64,000 nt of DNA from Artemia franciscana. Taxonomy: Eukaryota > Arthropoda > Branchiopoda > Anostraca > Artemiidae. The translations under genes and the position numbers were made by a program. The stretch is from assembly GCF_032884065.1 (NCBI RefSeq), contig NC_088867.1, positions 44,053,890 to 44,117,889 on the forward strand, read 5' to 3'. The notes beneath the pieces are model-generated. The model ran no database searches, was not told the origin of the DNA, and worked only from the letters and a program-made list of their open reading frames with translations. Positions 44,341-56,000 of this stretch are shown piece after piece (the stretch's first letter is position 1; each line of letters begins with the position of its first letter).

Positions 44341-47270
44341 TGCTTAGGTAGTGGAAAAACTGAGAGTTAGTGGATATCTGACAGCCGAGTGTCATAATGC
44401 CGAGGTCTGTTCTGAGTGTGCAGGCTCAAACCATAAAAGTACAAAAGAGCAGCCATCCATGCAGAAAAAAAGATGTGTTGTGTGCAAAGCTTCGGTTCAC
44501 TCATGTTACTCAGTGTCCTGCCCCGAAAATCGGAAGTTTACATCTGAATAGTACAAATCTAACAGCTTTCAATGAATATTGACTGTTTTCTTTCCGCTAT
44601 GTCATGGCATTCTTGATAAACTATCAGTCCTGGAAAAGTTATCCGAATCCCTTAGTGTCATCTGAATTTAGGAGCACTTATAGATGGATTTGAATTCTCA
44701 ACTTTTATGCCCTTCATCTAACGTGATAGTACATCTTTTCCCTGCAAGAAGATTTAAAGTTAAAGGAAGGCCAAGTGGTGGTTTAGCCGTCCTGACAACT
44801 TGTCAATCAGAATTGTTTGAAATGTGTAATCACTATCTTGCTGTGACGGTTGATAACTTGGTAATAGTCAATCATTATCTTCCAACCAATTACAGGGATA
44901 AAGCTTCTGAAAGCAAACTTGCTATCGCTTACAAAAAAGTGGCCAAACTGTTAAAAAAGATCGAGAAGATGAACAGAAAGAGTACACTTATCGGATGATC
45001 TACTTGAGAATTCAAGTGCTAGCACTAAAACGTTTCTATCTATTCTACTAACCAGTTACTCGATTGAAACGATAGACCGAAATTATTCGTTTATTTCAAC
45101 TTCTGGAAGCACGTCTAATCTTGACCATGTAGTCTGTCTCCATCCTCTTAATGCAGATCTTATTGTTAAAGTCGGTTCGGATGGTGAATATAGTGACCAT
45201 ACCCCTTTGTTCCTGTCGATCCCTGTCAGAGATATTCCCTCTTCTGAATTTACCAAAAGTCGGTTTGGATGGTGAATATAGTGACCATACCTCTTTGTTC
45301 CTGTCGATCCCTGTCCGAGATATTCTCTCTTCTGAATTTGCCAAAAGAAATCAAATTTTTTACGTGTTAAGTCTTGGGACAAGATTGATAAGGGTGTCTT
45401 CCAAGGGGAGTGTGACTTCATGCTTGATAAAATTCGAGTTCCTTTTCAACTACTCAAACGGCAGCCTAGGATGGACGAGTCTGAAATTCTTATTGAACTG
45501 GATTTTTAATGTGTGCAGAATACCCTTGCTCTAAAAAATGCCGAGAAATTCACTGTCCCAGTGAGAACGCGTAGGTCTGCAGCCAAAAAATTTGAATGGT
45601 CCAGTAACGGGGACGTCAAATCCCCTTTTCAGTCTTCGGAAATTCTGTTATGTCTTTGGAATGATTGTGATAAACCTAGAAACGGAGTTATAAATACTTT
45701 ACGGCTGCTTACTAAGTGGCACTATCATAAGGAGCTCAAAGTTCAACGGTTTGGCCAAAGTGTTGCAATTGTGGAATTGATAGCAAATAACCCTAATAAG
45801 TAATGGAAAACTCGTTAGGCAAAAAATGAAACTCGGGAAAGCGAGAACTAGTAACATTCAGATTTCAAAAGTCAGTTCACCGAACCCAATGTTAACAGTC
45901 TCAAGAAATTTGAAACGGAGTGAAATAATTTCTTACGTACTCCTGGAGCGCATACCTTTGTAGTAAGTTCTAGTGAATTACGTGACGTTATAAGAAAGCT
46001 TAACTAAAGATATTCTATTTGTTATGATGGCATATACGCCCTTCATTTACAAAATGGGTCTGATAAACTTATGCGTGATCTCTCTTTGTTGTAGCAAATA
46101 GTTTCTTGCTCCGGTATAGTTCAAGATTCTTTTAGTGTTGGTCTTATTCCACCGATTCTCAAAAATGGGAAGGATTTGTCTGAATGCTCATCGTATCTCG
46201 ACCTATAACTGTTTCAAGTGTTTTTGCTAAAGTGTTTGAATTACTTTTAATTAATAATTTACGTTCTTTCTGTTATATGCCTCCTCTCCAGTTTGGCTTC
46301 TAGCCTATGCTCGGTTGATTCCATGTTCTATAATGTCATTGCAATTTGTTGATCGATACAGATAAATCCGGTGGTACTCTAGCACTTGGAACATACGATG
46401 TTGGTAAAGCATTAGATTTGTTGCTATATCCCCAAGCAATGAATGAGCCTTTGAACCGTGGTCTATCGCTAGACTTAGTTAGACCTCTTCTGCACATGTA
46501 CCACCATACAAAAGCAGAAACAAGTATACCTGGAAGTAATTTGCTGACTGATGATATACCAATTCATATCGGGGTTAGGCAGGGTGTGGCTACTTCTCCC
46601 ACAGTTTATAATAATGCAACGCTTCGAGCTCGGTGACAACTTTCTTCATGCTGAATATATAAAGGTACCAATCTGTCGATATTATGTTATGCAGACGACA
46701 TTTTTAATGTTACATAAGTAAAGCCTTGTGTTAAGTTGAATTATCTTGCCCTTCATATTAGAAAAATCTGAAGAAAACTAGGCATTTGATGCTAGAAAAT
46801 ATGGAAATGAAAATCGGTCGTGCTTATGGTACAATTGTTAGTTGTCAGTTTCATTTAAATAGAGCCCATCTTGCGAGGATTTACAATAGCATTGTCCTGC
46901 CACATATTCTGTATTTACTACATTTTTACCCTATATTTAGTGAATCAGACCATCTTAGGACGAAACGTGTTTTCTTAAAATTTACTAAGTTTCTGTTGCA
47001 AGTTCCTCCGTGGACCCATAACTCCCATATGATGAAAACAAATAGCTTTTTTGACCCGTATGCTAAGTTACCTGAGCTGAATGTACACATGTACCATAAG
47101 CAAACCGACCATGAATGGCAAAACGTTATTTTTGGCGTAGAATTATTTTTGTTTGTTGTTTAGAATGTAATTACGATATGTTGTTTCTTTCTTTTTTTCC
47201 TTTTTTAAGGTACTCCGACACTTCATTATTCTGTATGATGGGTTATAAATAAATAAATACATACATAAAA
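44341..47270 (+). mobile_element. LINE D, degenerate relative of LINE A
   Basis: In order: ORF1 zinc knuckles 'CSECAGSNHKST' and 'CVVCKASVHSCYSVSCP' at 44,415-44,525; endonuclease 'KGRPSGGLAVLT' near 44,765 (compare LINE A 'RGRPSGGLAIFF'); 'SNLDHVVCLHPLNADL' near 45,118; 'GEYSDHTPLFLSIPVRDI' near 45,183. RT shows 'HIGVRQGVATSPTVYN' near 46,567 and 'LCYADDIFNVT' near 46,685. A thumb/C-terminal frame at 46,786-47,163 ends 'VIFGVELFLFVV'. The 3' tail is 'aaataaataaatacatac' at about 47,246-47,268. Many stops and frameshifts, plus an 88-bp tandem duplication in the endonuclease, show it is long dead. The order and the ORF1 knuckles place it in the same broad group as LINE A. Confidence 0.85.
45168..45343 (+). 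repeat. 88-bp tandem duplication in the LINE D endonuclease
   Basis: 'aaagtcggttcggatggtga' at 45,168 recurs as 'aaagtcggtttggatggtga' at 45,256, and both copies run through 'ttctgaatttaccaaaag'-type sequence. The unit spans the SDH catalytic block, so this block occurs twice. An 88-bp shift breaks the frame. Confidence 0.92.
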
Positions 47271-47576
47271 TCAGCAAAATATTGCCATAGTTTCACGCAC
47301 CTTCGTTGACTCTTCATCATAAATTTTTAAATTTTGAAATTCCTTCAAAACTAGCAAATGACACTTGTAAAAAGTGCTAGTGCCATATGATCCCTTACAT
47401 GTTCCCCAAACAATGTTTCGAAATGTTTGGACTTTCCTCTCTTGTGTGTGGAGTAAATAGAATCTTGCTCTACAATTTATTCTCTGATAAATCCTATAGG
47501 ACACTATATTAGTTAATAATGCAGTCCCTAGATCGAGATTGACAACTATTTGAAAATGGTTTAACTGATGTAATGT
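47271..47576. other. Unassigned DNA after LINE D
   Basis: A 77-codon minus-strand frame with no recognised domain; nothing else seen. Confidence 0.35.
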
Positions 47577-47942
47577 TTGACAAAACTAAAGGCATCATTT
47601 TGTTGGACTTGTATGGCGTTCCAAGATTTGAGTATTGTACGAACGGGGAGTGTATGTTTAGAGTTGACCTTTGCTGAACCACTTGCTGAGATCATTGCAG
47701 TAATCTCAATTAAATCAATTAGAAACTTACCGGTAAATCACTTCCGAAGGAAGTTTTCTTCAAGAACTCGCACCATGGCCACAAACCAATTAATAAGGGT
47801 ATTTAATATAAATGCGCACATGTTCAAATACAAGTTCTATTGTATACCTTCGGATTTTCTTGAGAAAATTAGAAGTATTAACAATACCCTTACCGTTGCT
47901 AATAGCAGTCCATTGAACGTAAAGACGGGCCATAGGTTATGA
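47577..47942 (+). CDS. Unrecognised coding-like frame, probable fossil
   Basis: A 121-codon frame of ordinary composition: 'LAEIIAVISIKSIRNLPVNH', 'LIRVFNINAHMFKYKFYCIP' and 'EKIRSINNTLTVANSSPLN'. Other frames just upstream and downstream also look coding-like, suggesting a once longer gene now broken. No family is recognised, and whether it is host, transposon or viral in origin is open. Confidence 0.3.
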   Translation: MTKLKASFCWTCMAFQDLSIVRTGSVCLELTFAEPLAEIIAVISIKSIRNLPVNHFRRKFSSRTRTMATNQLIRVFNINAHMFKYKFYCIPSDFLEKIRSINNTLTVANSSPLNVKTGHRL

Positions 47943-50090
47943 ATCTTTCATATAGCGAAGAATACAGTATTTGGATCTTCTTGGCCCACTCTACGCATTC
48001 TACACTCTGCATATCAACAGCTTTAGTATTCAAAACCAGAAAAGAGTATAAGATTTAATGACTAAAAGCTGTGGTTTTCATTCACTATCAATTTCTTTTT
48101 CGGATGCTGTAGCCTATTTTTACAGTGAATTTCTTAACATTTAGGTAGACAACCCTCGCCTGAATGACTTCCTAATGTAAAATACACTTTCATGCCCGTA
48201 TAATATTGATTTCAGTACCCTATGGATAAAATGTTCTAAAAATATTTTTAAACTTGTATATTAATTAAAATGTATACACATCAAAATGGTTTTATTCTCC
48301 TCCTTAGATTTCTTCTTCTATGCATAGATAGCTATCGAGAACAACTTACTGTATCAGATCAATACTACAATTTGTTTTTTGCCTTTATTTATTTAACAGA
48401 CATCTTAAAAAAATATTTAACTTTGCAAAAGACCAATTGTGTGGTTTGTTTCAGTAAATTCCTAGTTTTGCATAGTCCTAAAAATACAGGGATATAATTA
48501 GTCAGTTTGCTTACACAAGTTCCATAAATATTTATTGCATAGGCTGAGAGGCAATTATCATTGTTTTTTTTAATTCCCATTTTGTTCTTTACTTTCACGC
48601 AGAAAACTTTTTTTATTAAAAGGTAAACTTTTTAAAGGCATTTTTGTAGAATTTAACTGTTGAAATTATCTTACCCTGATGACTAAATGGGTTAGTTTAA
48701 GATTAATAATTTACATGCTTAGAATCAATATTAAAACTGGAGGAATATTTTGTTATCAATAATCCATTTTGAAGTTAGTTTTCAAGAGTCACTTTTTAGT
48801 TTTTCCATAACCACGAATATGTTGAAAAGAAAACTGCGTGGGCTGCTTTTAATTATCTCTTGAAAATAAAGATTCCACGCGTAGCTTCTTTTATAAACGC
48901 TGTAAAACGAGATAAGAGCTAATAATGGAGGAAAATAGGGTCATAAAATGTACATAAAAAGTAAATTAGCAAAGTAGAAATTAAATCCACAGGGATCGTT
49001 AGCAAAGGATTGTTAGGCTAGCGATGAAAATTTCCCCTGATGATTTGAATGGAGGTGCTTTCAGAAACCTGGTACGGTTGTAATGTAAGATGCAGCGTGG
49101 TGCCAAGTATTCGACTACAATATGGACATAGTTAGCCTGAAATTGAACTGACAAGAGAGAAAAAGGGCCTTTTTATAAAATATACATGAAAAGGATATTA
49201 GCCCTGTACAGAGCTTGAGCGGGTTAAAAAATGTCATCTTTCGTAATTCGTGTAAGCAGTGTGGAGGATGACCATGAGCAGACTAAAAATAATTGTAAAT
49301 GTTTCAGTATATTAAATATAACCTAGTCTCAACAAACCATTTTTCCAAATCAGTAATCATCAGTCCAAATTTCAAATCAAAACTATGATTTCGGTGAAAG
49401 GCAAAGCAAATTAGCAGAGTTAATTGATCGGCTCTATAGAATTTTTTATTAATTTTTTTTCATGTGATTTTGTTTGAAAATTTTTTCGTTAAAATTATTC
49501 ACTAAAGTTTTTATTAAACTATTCCGTTTCAATTTTAACAAGAAAAGCTACTAAAGTTTATTTTGAAATTTAGCGAATTTTCAACTATTTTATGTTTTTT
49601 ATGTTGTTATGTTTTTATGGTTTATCTTTTTTTTATGAAATGGTCTTCATTTCCTGTGGATGTTCAGCTATTGAAGTGTTGCATGCTATTTCAGCTTAAG
49701 TTGTTTCATTCTATTTTTGTCATGTTGTGGAGGTCTATATTTCTTTACTCCATCTGGAAATGTAATAAAACTACTACCATTTATTTTATATTAGTAGAAC
49801 CTTTGAACAATGATAGAAAAATAAACAACTTATTTATCGATTCTGTCCAGGCCAGACATCATTCATACTAAATAAAGTTAGTGCCTCTAATTTTTCTTGT
49901 ATTACTATTGTTTTTCTTTGGAAAGAAAATGCTTATTTCTTGGAATGTTCTTCCGTGAGATTGTTGTGTATAGATTAAGAAAAAAGTAAAATTCTTGGCT
50001 TATAAAAACGGTTCTAAATTTTGCGTCTGGAATGTGAACTGTGATAAAATAAGCTATAGCGTCTTATAGGTCTATTGAAGAAGCTATAGC
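47943..50090. other. Unassigned AT-rich DNA
   Basis: Frames at 48,270-48,497 and 49,563-49,871 are AT-driven (Phe/Leu/Tyr-rich) with no motif. No RNA gene, repeat or transposon end recognised. Confidence 0.45.
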
Positions 50091-50096
50091 GTCTTA

Positions 50097-50158
50097 TCTC
50101 GTTAAACGGTTAAACGGTCTTATCTCGTTAAACGGTGTCCATTCTCGTTAAACGGTGA
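50097..50158. repeat. Short tandem of 'ctcgttaaacggt'
   Basis: 'ctcgttaaacggt' occurs three times with a partial fourth ('taaacggt'), flanked on the left by a duplicated 'aagctatagcgtcttat'. Confidence 0.85.
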
Positions 50159-50270
50159 AATTTTTTTATGTTATCAGTTAGGCAAATGAAACTCTATATT
50201 TTTATCGGACTGAAAAGTCTCTCATCAAGAGGGACTCATTAAGTTTTAAATAAGATTAAATAAAAAAAAT

Positions 50271-50534
50271 AGTTTTTTAACTGAAAGTAAGGAGCGACAT
50301 TAAAACTTAAAACGGACAGAAATTACTCCGTATATGAAATGGGTTGTCCCCTCCGCAATCCCTCGCTCTTTACGCTAAAGCTTTTAATTGTTTTAAAAAG
50401 TAGAATTGTGGCAAAGAGTCAAACTTTAGCGTAAAGAGTGAGGGACTGCGGAGGGGACAACCCATTTCATATACGGAGTAATTTCTGTTCGTTTTAAGTT
50501 TTAATGTCGCTCCTTACTTTCAGTTAAAAAAACT
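50271..50534. mobile_element. Fold-back MITE-like hairpin, best preserved copy
   Basis: Arms at 50,271-50,380 and 50,424-50,534 are near-perfect reverse complements over about 110 bp, with about 43 bp between them. The left arm starts 'agttttttaactgaaagtaa' and the right ends 'ttactttcagttaaaaaaact'. Same family as the hairpins at 9,583, 11,245, 20,224 and 28,843. The few mismatches suggest a younger insertion. No coding capacity. Confidence 0.88.
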
Positions 50535-53075
50535 AGTTTTTTTTATTTAATTTCTGAACGTTTTTGAATTAATGCATCTTTGATTTTGGCTCTCCGCACA
50601 TAAATTATTGAAATGAAATTAGTATATTAATTTTTTTTTTTTGGCTAAATAGTTTTCTCTTAGTTTTAGTCAGACTATTTTGAGAAATAAGGGGTGGGGA
50701 AGGAGACCTAGCTGCCCTCTAATTTTTCGGTTTCTTAAAAAGGCTACTAGAACTGTTAATTTTTAACGAACGTTTTTATTGATAAAAATATACGTAACTT
50801 AAGAATTAACTTACGTAACAAACTTTTATATTCTTATATTTTTATTATGTGTACGAGGGGGTTCGTACCCTCGTTAATACCTCGCTCTTTAAACTAAATC
50901 GTAAGTTTTGTCCCAATTCTTTAAGAATGACCCCTGAATCAAAAAGGCCGTAGAATAAATAGTTGAAATTACTAAAAATATTTTAGCATGAAGAGCGAGG
51001 TGTTTATCTCCTCCTAAATACCTCGCTCTTTATGCTAAAGTATTATTAGAACCCCTCATATGCGTAATAATCTCTGTTCGTGTTAAATTTCAATGCAATT
51101 CCGTACTTTCATTTGAAAAAACGTTTTCATGTTTATTTTTTCATTGTTTTTTTTTTAAAGTAATGCTAGAAAATCCTGCGCCTTTTTCATTGAATTTTTC
51201 TTTCCCCATGACATATTCCTCAAAGGAAAGATCCTCCCACAAAGCCCTCTCCCATCAACCCCACCCCCAAACCAAGAAATCCCCATGAAAACGTCTGTAC
51301 ACTTCCCAATAACCATTACTATATGTAAACATTGGTCAAAGTTTGTAACTCGCAGCCCCTCCCCAAGGGATTGTGGAGGAGTAAGTCATTCCCAAAGACA
51401 TAGTTATTATGGTTTTCGACTATGCGGAACAAAATGGCTATCTTAAAATTTTAATCTGTTGACTTTTGGAAAAAAATTAGCGTGGGAGGGGCCTATATCG
51501 CCGAATGCGATAGTGTGATGTTTGTTAAGATTCTATGACTTTTAGGGGATGTTTCCCCCTTTTTTCCGAAATAGGGCAAATTTTCTCAGGCTCGTAACTT
51601 TTGATGACAGACTAAATTATCTAAAACTTAAATATTTAGAATCAGCGTGAAAATTCGATTCTTTTGATGCATCTTTTAGCATCAAAATTCCGTTTTTTAG
51701 AGTTCCGTTTACTATTGAACCGGGTCGCCCCTTACTACAGTTCTTTACCACGAACTGTTTGAAAAGAAAATAATTCGGTATTTCGGGGCTTCTGACATTA
51801 TTAAATTGAAAAAGGATTATATTTTTTTTCTCTGGGCCCCTTCCACCTCTTAGTTCGTTTGTTTTCCCGTTAGTTTTCACCTGTTTTCGCTTTATAGTTG
51901 TGTTATCTCTTAGCAGTTCTTTCGTTATTTGAGTTATGGTTGTGGTATATATGTTTTATCGCTTGTATAGTTGTGTTATTTTCAAATTATACTCCATAAT
52001 AGAGAGGCTCCGAACACCCAGCATTGTATATTAAGCTCTCAATTTGACGTTTTTTTTCTAACGTGACCAGATTCGTCCTGCGCCCTTTTCATTGAATTTT
52101 TCCCCATGGCATATTTTTCCAAGGAAAGATCCTCCCACATAGCCCCCTCCCTCAACCCTAACCCCAAGACCAAAAATATCCCCCTTAAAACGTCTGTACA
52201 CTTCCCAATAACCATTATTATATGTAAACACTGGTTGAAGTCTGTAACTTGCAGCCCCTCCCCCAGGGACTGTGGGGGAGTAAGTCATCCCCAAATACAT
52301 AGCTATTATGATTTTCGACTATGCTGAACAAAATGGCTATCTCAAAATTCTGATCTATTGACCTTGGGAAAAACAATGAGCGTGGGAGGGGGCCTAGATG
52401 CCCTCCAATTTTTTTGGTCACTTAAAAAGGGCACTAAAACTTTTCATTTCCGTTAGAATGAGCCCTCTTGCGACATTCTGGGACCACTTGGTCGATAAAA
52501 TGACCCCTAAGGAAAAGAAAAAAATAATAAAAAAAAAACAAAACAAACAAACAAATAAACACGCACCCGTGATTTGTCTTCTGGCCAAAAATGCAAAATT
52601 CTACATTTTTGTAGATAGGAGCTTGAAACTTCTATAGTAGGGTTCTCTGATACGCTGAATCTGATGGTGACATTTTCGTTAAGATCTTACGACTTTTAAG
52701 GGGTGTTTCCCCCTATTTTCCTAAATAAGGCAAATTTTCTCAGGCTCGTAACTTTTGATGGCTAAGACTAAACTTGATGAAACTTATATATTTAAAATCA
52801 GCATAAAATGCCATCCTTTTGATGTAGCTATTGATATCAAAATTCAATTTTTTAGAGTTTTGGTTACTATTGAGCCGGATTGCTCCTTGCTACAGTTCGT
52901 TACCACGAACTGTTTGATTTTATTTGGCATATATTTCAGACATCTGAATATGTATTATTTCGGACAAACCCATTTTCAGGAACAAATTTGTGAAAATGAA
53001 AAACATCATGTTTATGTTTTTATGTTTTACATGAAAAACATAAAAGACAACAGGGATAATCATAAGATAAATATT
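50535..53075 (+). repeat. Compound of family X-related repeats
   Basis: Two related blocks. 'cctcccacaaagccctctcc' to 'ttttcgactatgcggaac' at about 51,225-51,430 recurs at about 52,130-52,325. 'cgctgaatctgatggtgac' to 'ggctcgtaacttttgatg' at 52,650-52,760 is also seen in part at 51,500-51,605 and in family X near 9,220-9,330. A decayed fold-back hairpin is at about 50,850-51,122. The passage 'aaaatggctatctcaaaatt' followed by 'gcgtgggagggggcctagatgccctccaat' at 52,330-52,410 (quoted in part) resembles the satellite unit at 1-2,885. No protein domain found. Confidence 0.7.
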
Positions 53076-56000
53076 TAGATTCGAAGAGAGTAAAGGCCCA
53101 ATCGTCCGTGCCTGTATGAGGTTAAAACACTGGATAAAGCAGAAATTTGTTCCTACCTTCTTCACTTAGACTAAGAGAGGTTCTTCGAACTGAATGAGAA
53201 ACTCCCATAGATTCGTCAATGCTGGCACTCTTGTCGGTTACGATTGATTAGTACTTAACTTTTCCCTGGAAATGAAGGAAAAGATTTAACGAACCGGCTG
53301 TTAGACTCAAATAAAATATATACTGCTATTTTATTCATTTGGTTTGAGAATCACCAAGACATTATTTCTTCCTTATGAATAGTAAACTACACTAAGATTC
53401 TGACTACATTAATTGTTCGCAAAGATGATGTTATATAAGTTCACTTTGGCAGTCGTTGCAAATAATTTTCTTTTTTCTTAAAATTCAACACAAAAAAAAA
53501 ATTCTTAAGAAGACTATAGAGAAAATTTAAAGCTTGGAGAGAACAAAAATAAGCTTAAAATAAGATGTCACATCTAAAACGAGGATGAAGTCGTATGAAA
53601 AAAGAAACAAAATACTGGTCACATTCCAAAACCCCAAGCTGGGAATTTTAAGTTCCCATATGGAAATATTGGATCAAGCCAAGCTTAAATAGAGGTAAAT
53701 TTTGATGATCTGTCAATGCTTTATCAAAGTCCAGGATGAATTCAATCTCAGTGAGGATAGAGCAACAGGAGTCCCTAAATTTTTGTCAGAAGCTTGCTTA
53801 TCAGGAGGAGGTGCGGAGTCACAGCCAAACTTGATAAGGACTGAAAGTTAGGCACGTAGCGATGCTTCCTTTGGGTTTAAATCTATCATTAAATAAACAA
53901 GTCAATGAATAAAACTGAAAATCAACGGTAAAGACCAGATTAAATGAAAATTTAGCAGCACAGCTTTGGCAGATTCTCGTGAAGCATTGCAACAACCGTG
54001 ATCTATAGATCATAGATTCAGAGTAATACCACCAACAAGATCCTATGAGATGGAACTTGAACTTTAACTTTTTAAAGGTACAACAAACTTTCTAGTTGCG
54101 GAATAGGGTTAAATATACATATTAAGATTCTTTAGGTCACACATCAGGATCTGAATTATATTTTTAAGGCCATTCCCCGACAAGGATCAAATCGAGCTTG
54201 AACACCCTAGATCATAACTATTACTTTTGATCAAAATGTTTTAATGAACTCCGTCAGGCCATCCATTAACTATGCTTTTAAATAGAAAATTTTATATCTT
54301 TATTCCCTCTCTTCTCCTAAATGTCAAACAAGGTTCGTACCGTAAAAATGCAACACAACGAGCCGTGCTCTCAGTTTCAACCTTCTTCGTTGTAACGTGA
54401 TATCTCCTCCTGGCAAGTGTAATCCTGAAAAGAATTTAGGGGGCCCCAGGGACAGCTAGCTCCTGGAGGTAGAATTGACCCAGGACTTAGAAAAAGCATG
54501 AATAGGACATTCAAACCTTAAAATTTTAAGATTTAATTTGCATCAAGATTGCTCCGACCTTATGAACATTTTTCATTCTTTAAATATTATAGAAATATTC
54601 TTATGCTAGCGAATTTTGATGTGTAGCTTTATTATTTATTATTCATACATATTTGGGATAAATGTAAAAAAAAAATCATTTATTGAATTGCATTATCTTT
54701 CATTCACGTTGTCATTGTCTTTCCATGTTGAAGAGTTTTGGTTTCTAAGAGAAGGAACCTTACTCAATCTTAAAATTTAAGTTAAAAAATATCAAATAAA
54801 AAATTGAACACATTGTTGCAAATTAGATTAGATATGTATTAAGCAGATATGCTTAATAGCTTCACCACAATCTTTATTTCTAGAGTCAAAGTTTCTTGTA
54901 ATACACATTTCAAGTTGTTACTCAAGACCCTTATGAAACCCATGCTAAACAAAAACAATAGAAGAAAAAACCGAGACTTAGGTATCAAAAAGCATCATTC
55001 TACAGGATAATTAATCCCCCCATGGCCTTGCAAAAGGGATGAGGCAAGGGCATTAAGGATTTATTCTCTTAAAAATTAAATAATTTAAATGGTTCGATTA
55101 AAAACCTGAGGCTAATATTAGAAACTAGAAATTTGGAAACAAAATACTTTCGAAAAGTATCTCTTAAATATTGTTTAATTAACACCACATCTAAATTATT
55201 GAAGGCTATTTAAAAAATGTATACAATACGATTAATTACTATGTTCCACTAGATTTTTAGAAATAATCAGTAAGATTTCAAAATGCGTATTGAAAATTTA
55301 GCACTTCTATTCACATGATATCATATTAATTAAATATACAAATGTTGAGCGATTTGCATTGCAAAGTTGTAGCATTTGGCTGAATTCGTTATTTTTTACC
55401 GACCAGTGACATCTTTGATTTTTTATTTGGGTAATAGGAGCCCTTGGGGTTTCGTTTTCTTCTACTGAAATAGTTCCGTCTCATTTAACAATACCATTTT
55501 AAGCTAAGATTCGTAGGACTGTAATTTTTTCATTCCTCTCTGTGGTTTTATGAGATGAGACGTAAAAACTAGGTGATAAGCATTTTATAACATTTCAAAC
55601 TTCTTTTTTCTCCTTAAATTAAAAGAGTATGCTTTGAATATTTTAAGCTCCTGCTCACTTTCCCTCTAAGCACTCGTTATATATCCTTGAAAAATATTTA
55701 AATAAATTAAGACCAACTTTAGGTGGTAAATGATGAGAGCGAGTGTCCTAGTAAAAAAAGAGCTAAATATTATTCACGTGACAGTAATCGATTTCCTTTT
55801 CCTTGAAAACAGTGGAAACTTACACATGTCATTGTACTTACTCATTTTTCTATATCTTATTTTCATTTTATTATATATATATATATCGTTTTAATAAATG
55901 CGCTAATTACTCCTAACTTTTTGTATTTATGCAGTAAATAAAATTTATTAATAAGGGAGATTACAAAATCGTTATGTAACTACATGCTGAACTCAGATAG

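Noticed and set aside
49563-49871. 102-codon Phe/Leu/Tyr-rich frame resembling a membrane protein
   Set aside because: Composition is what T-rich DNA gives by chance; no motif, start context or neighbouring exon supports it.
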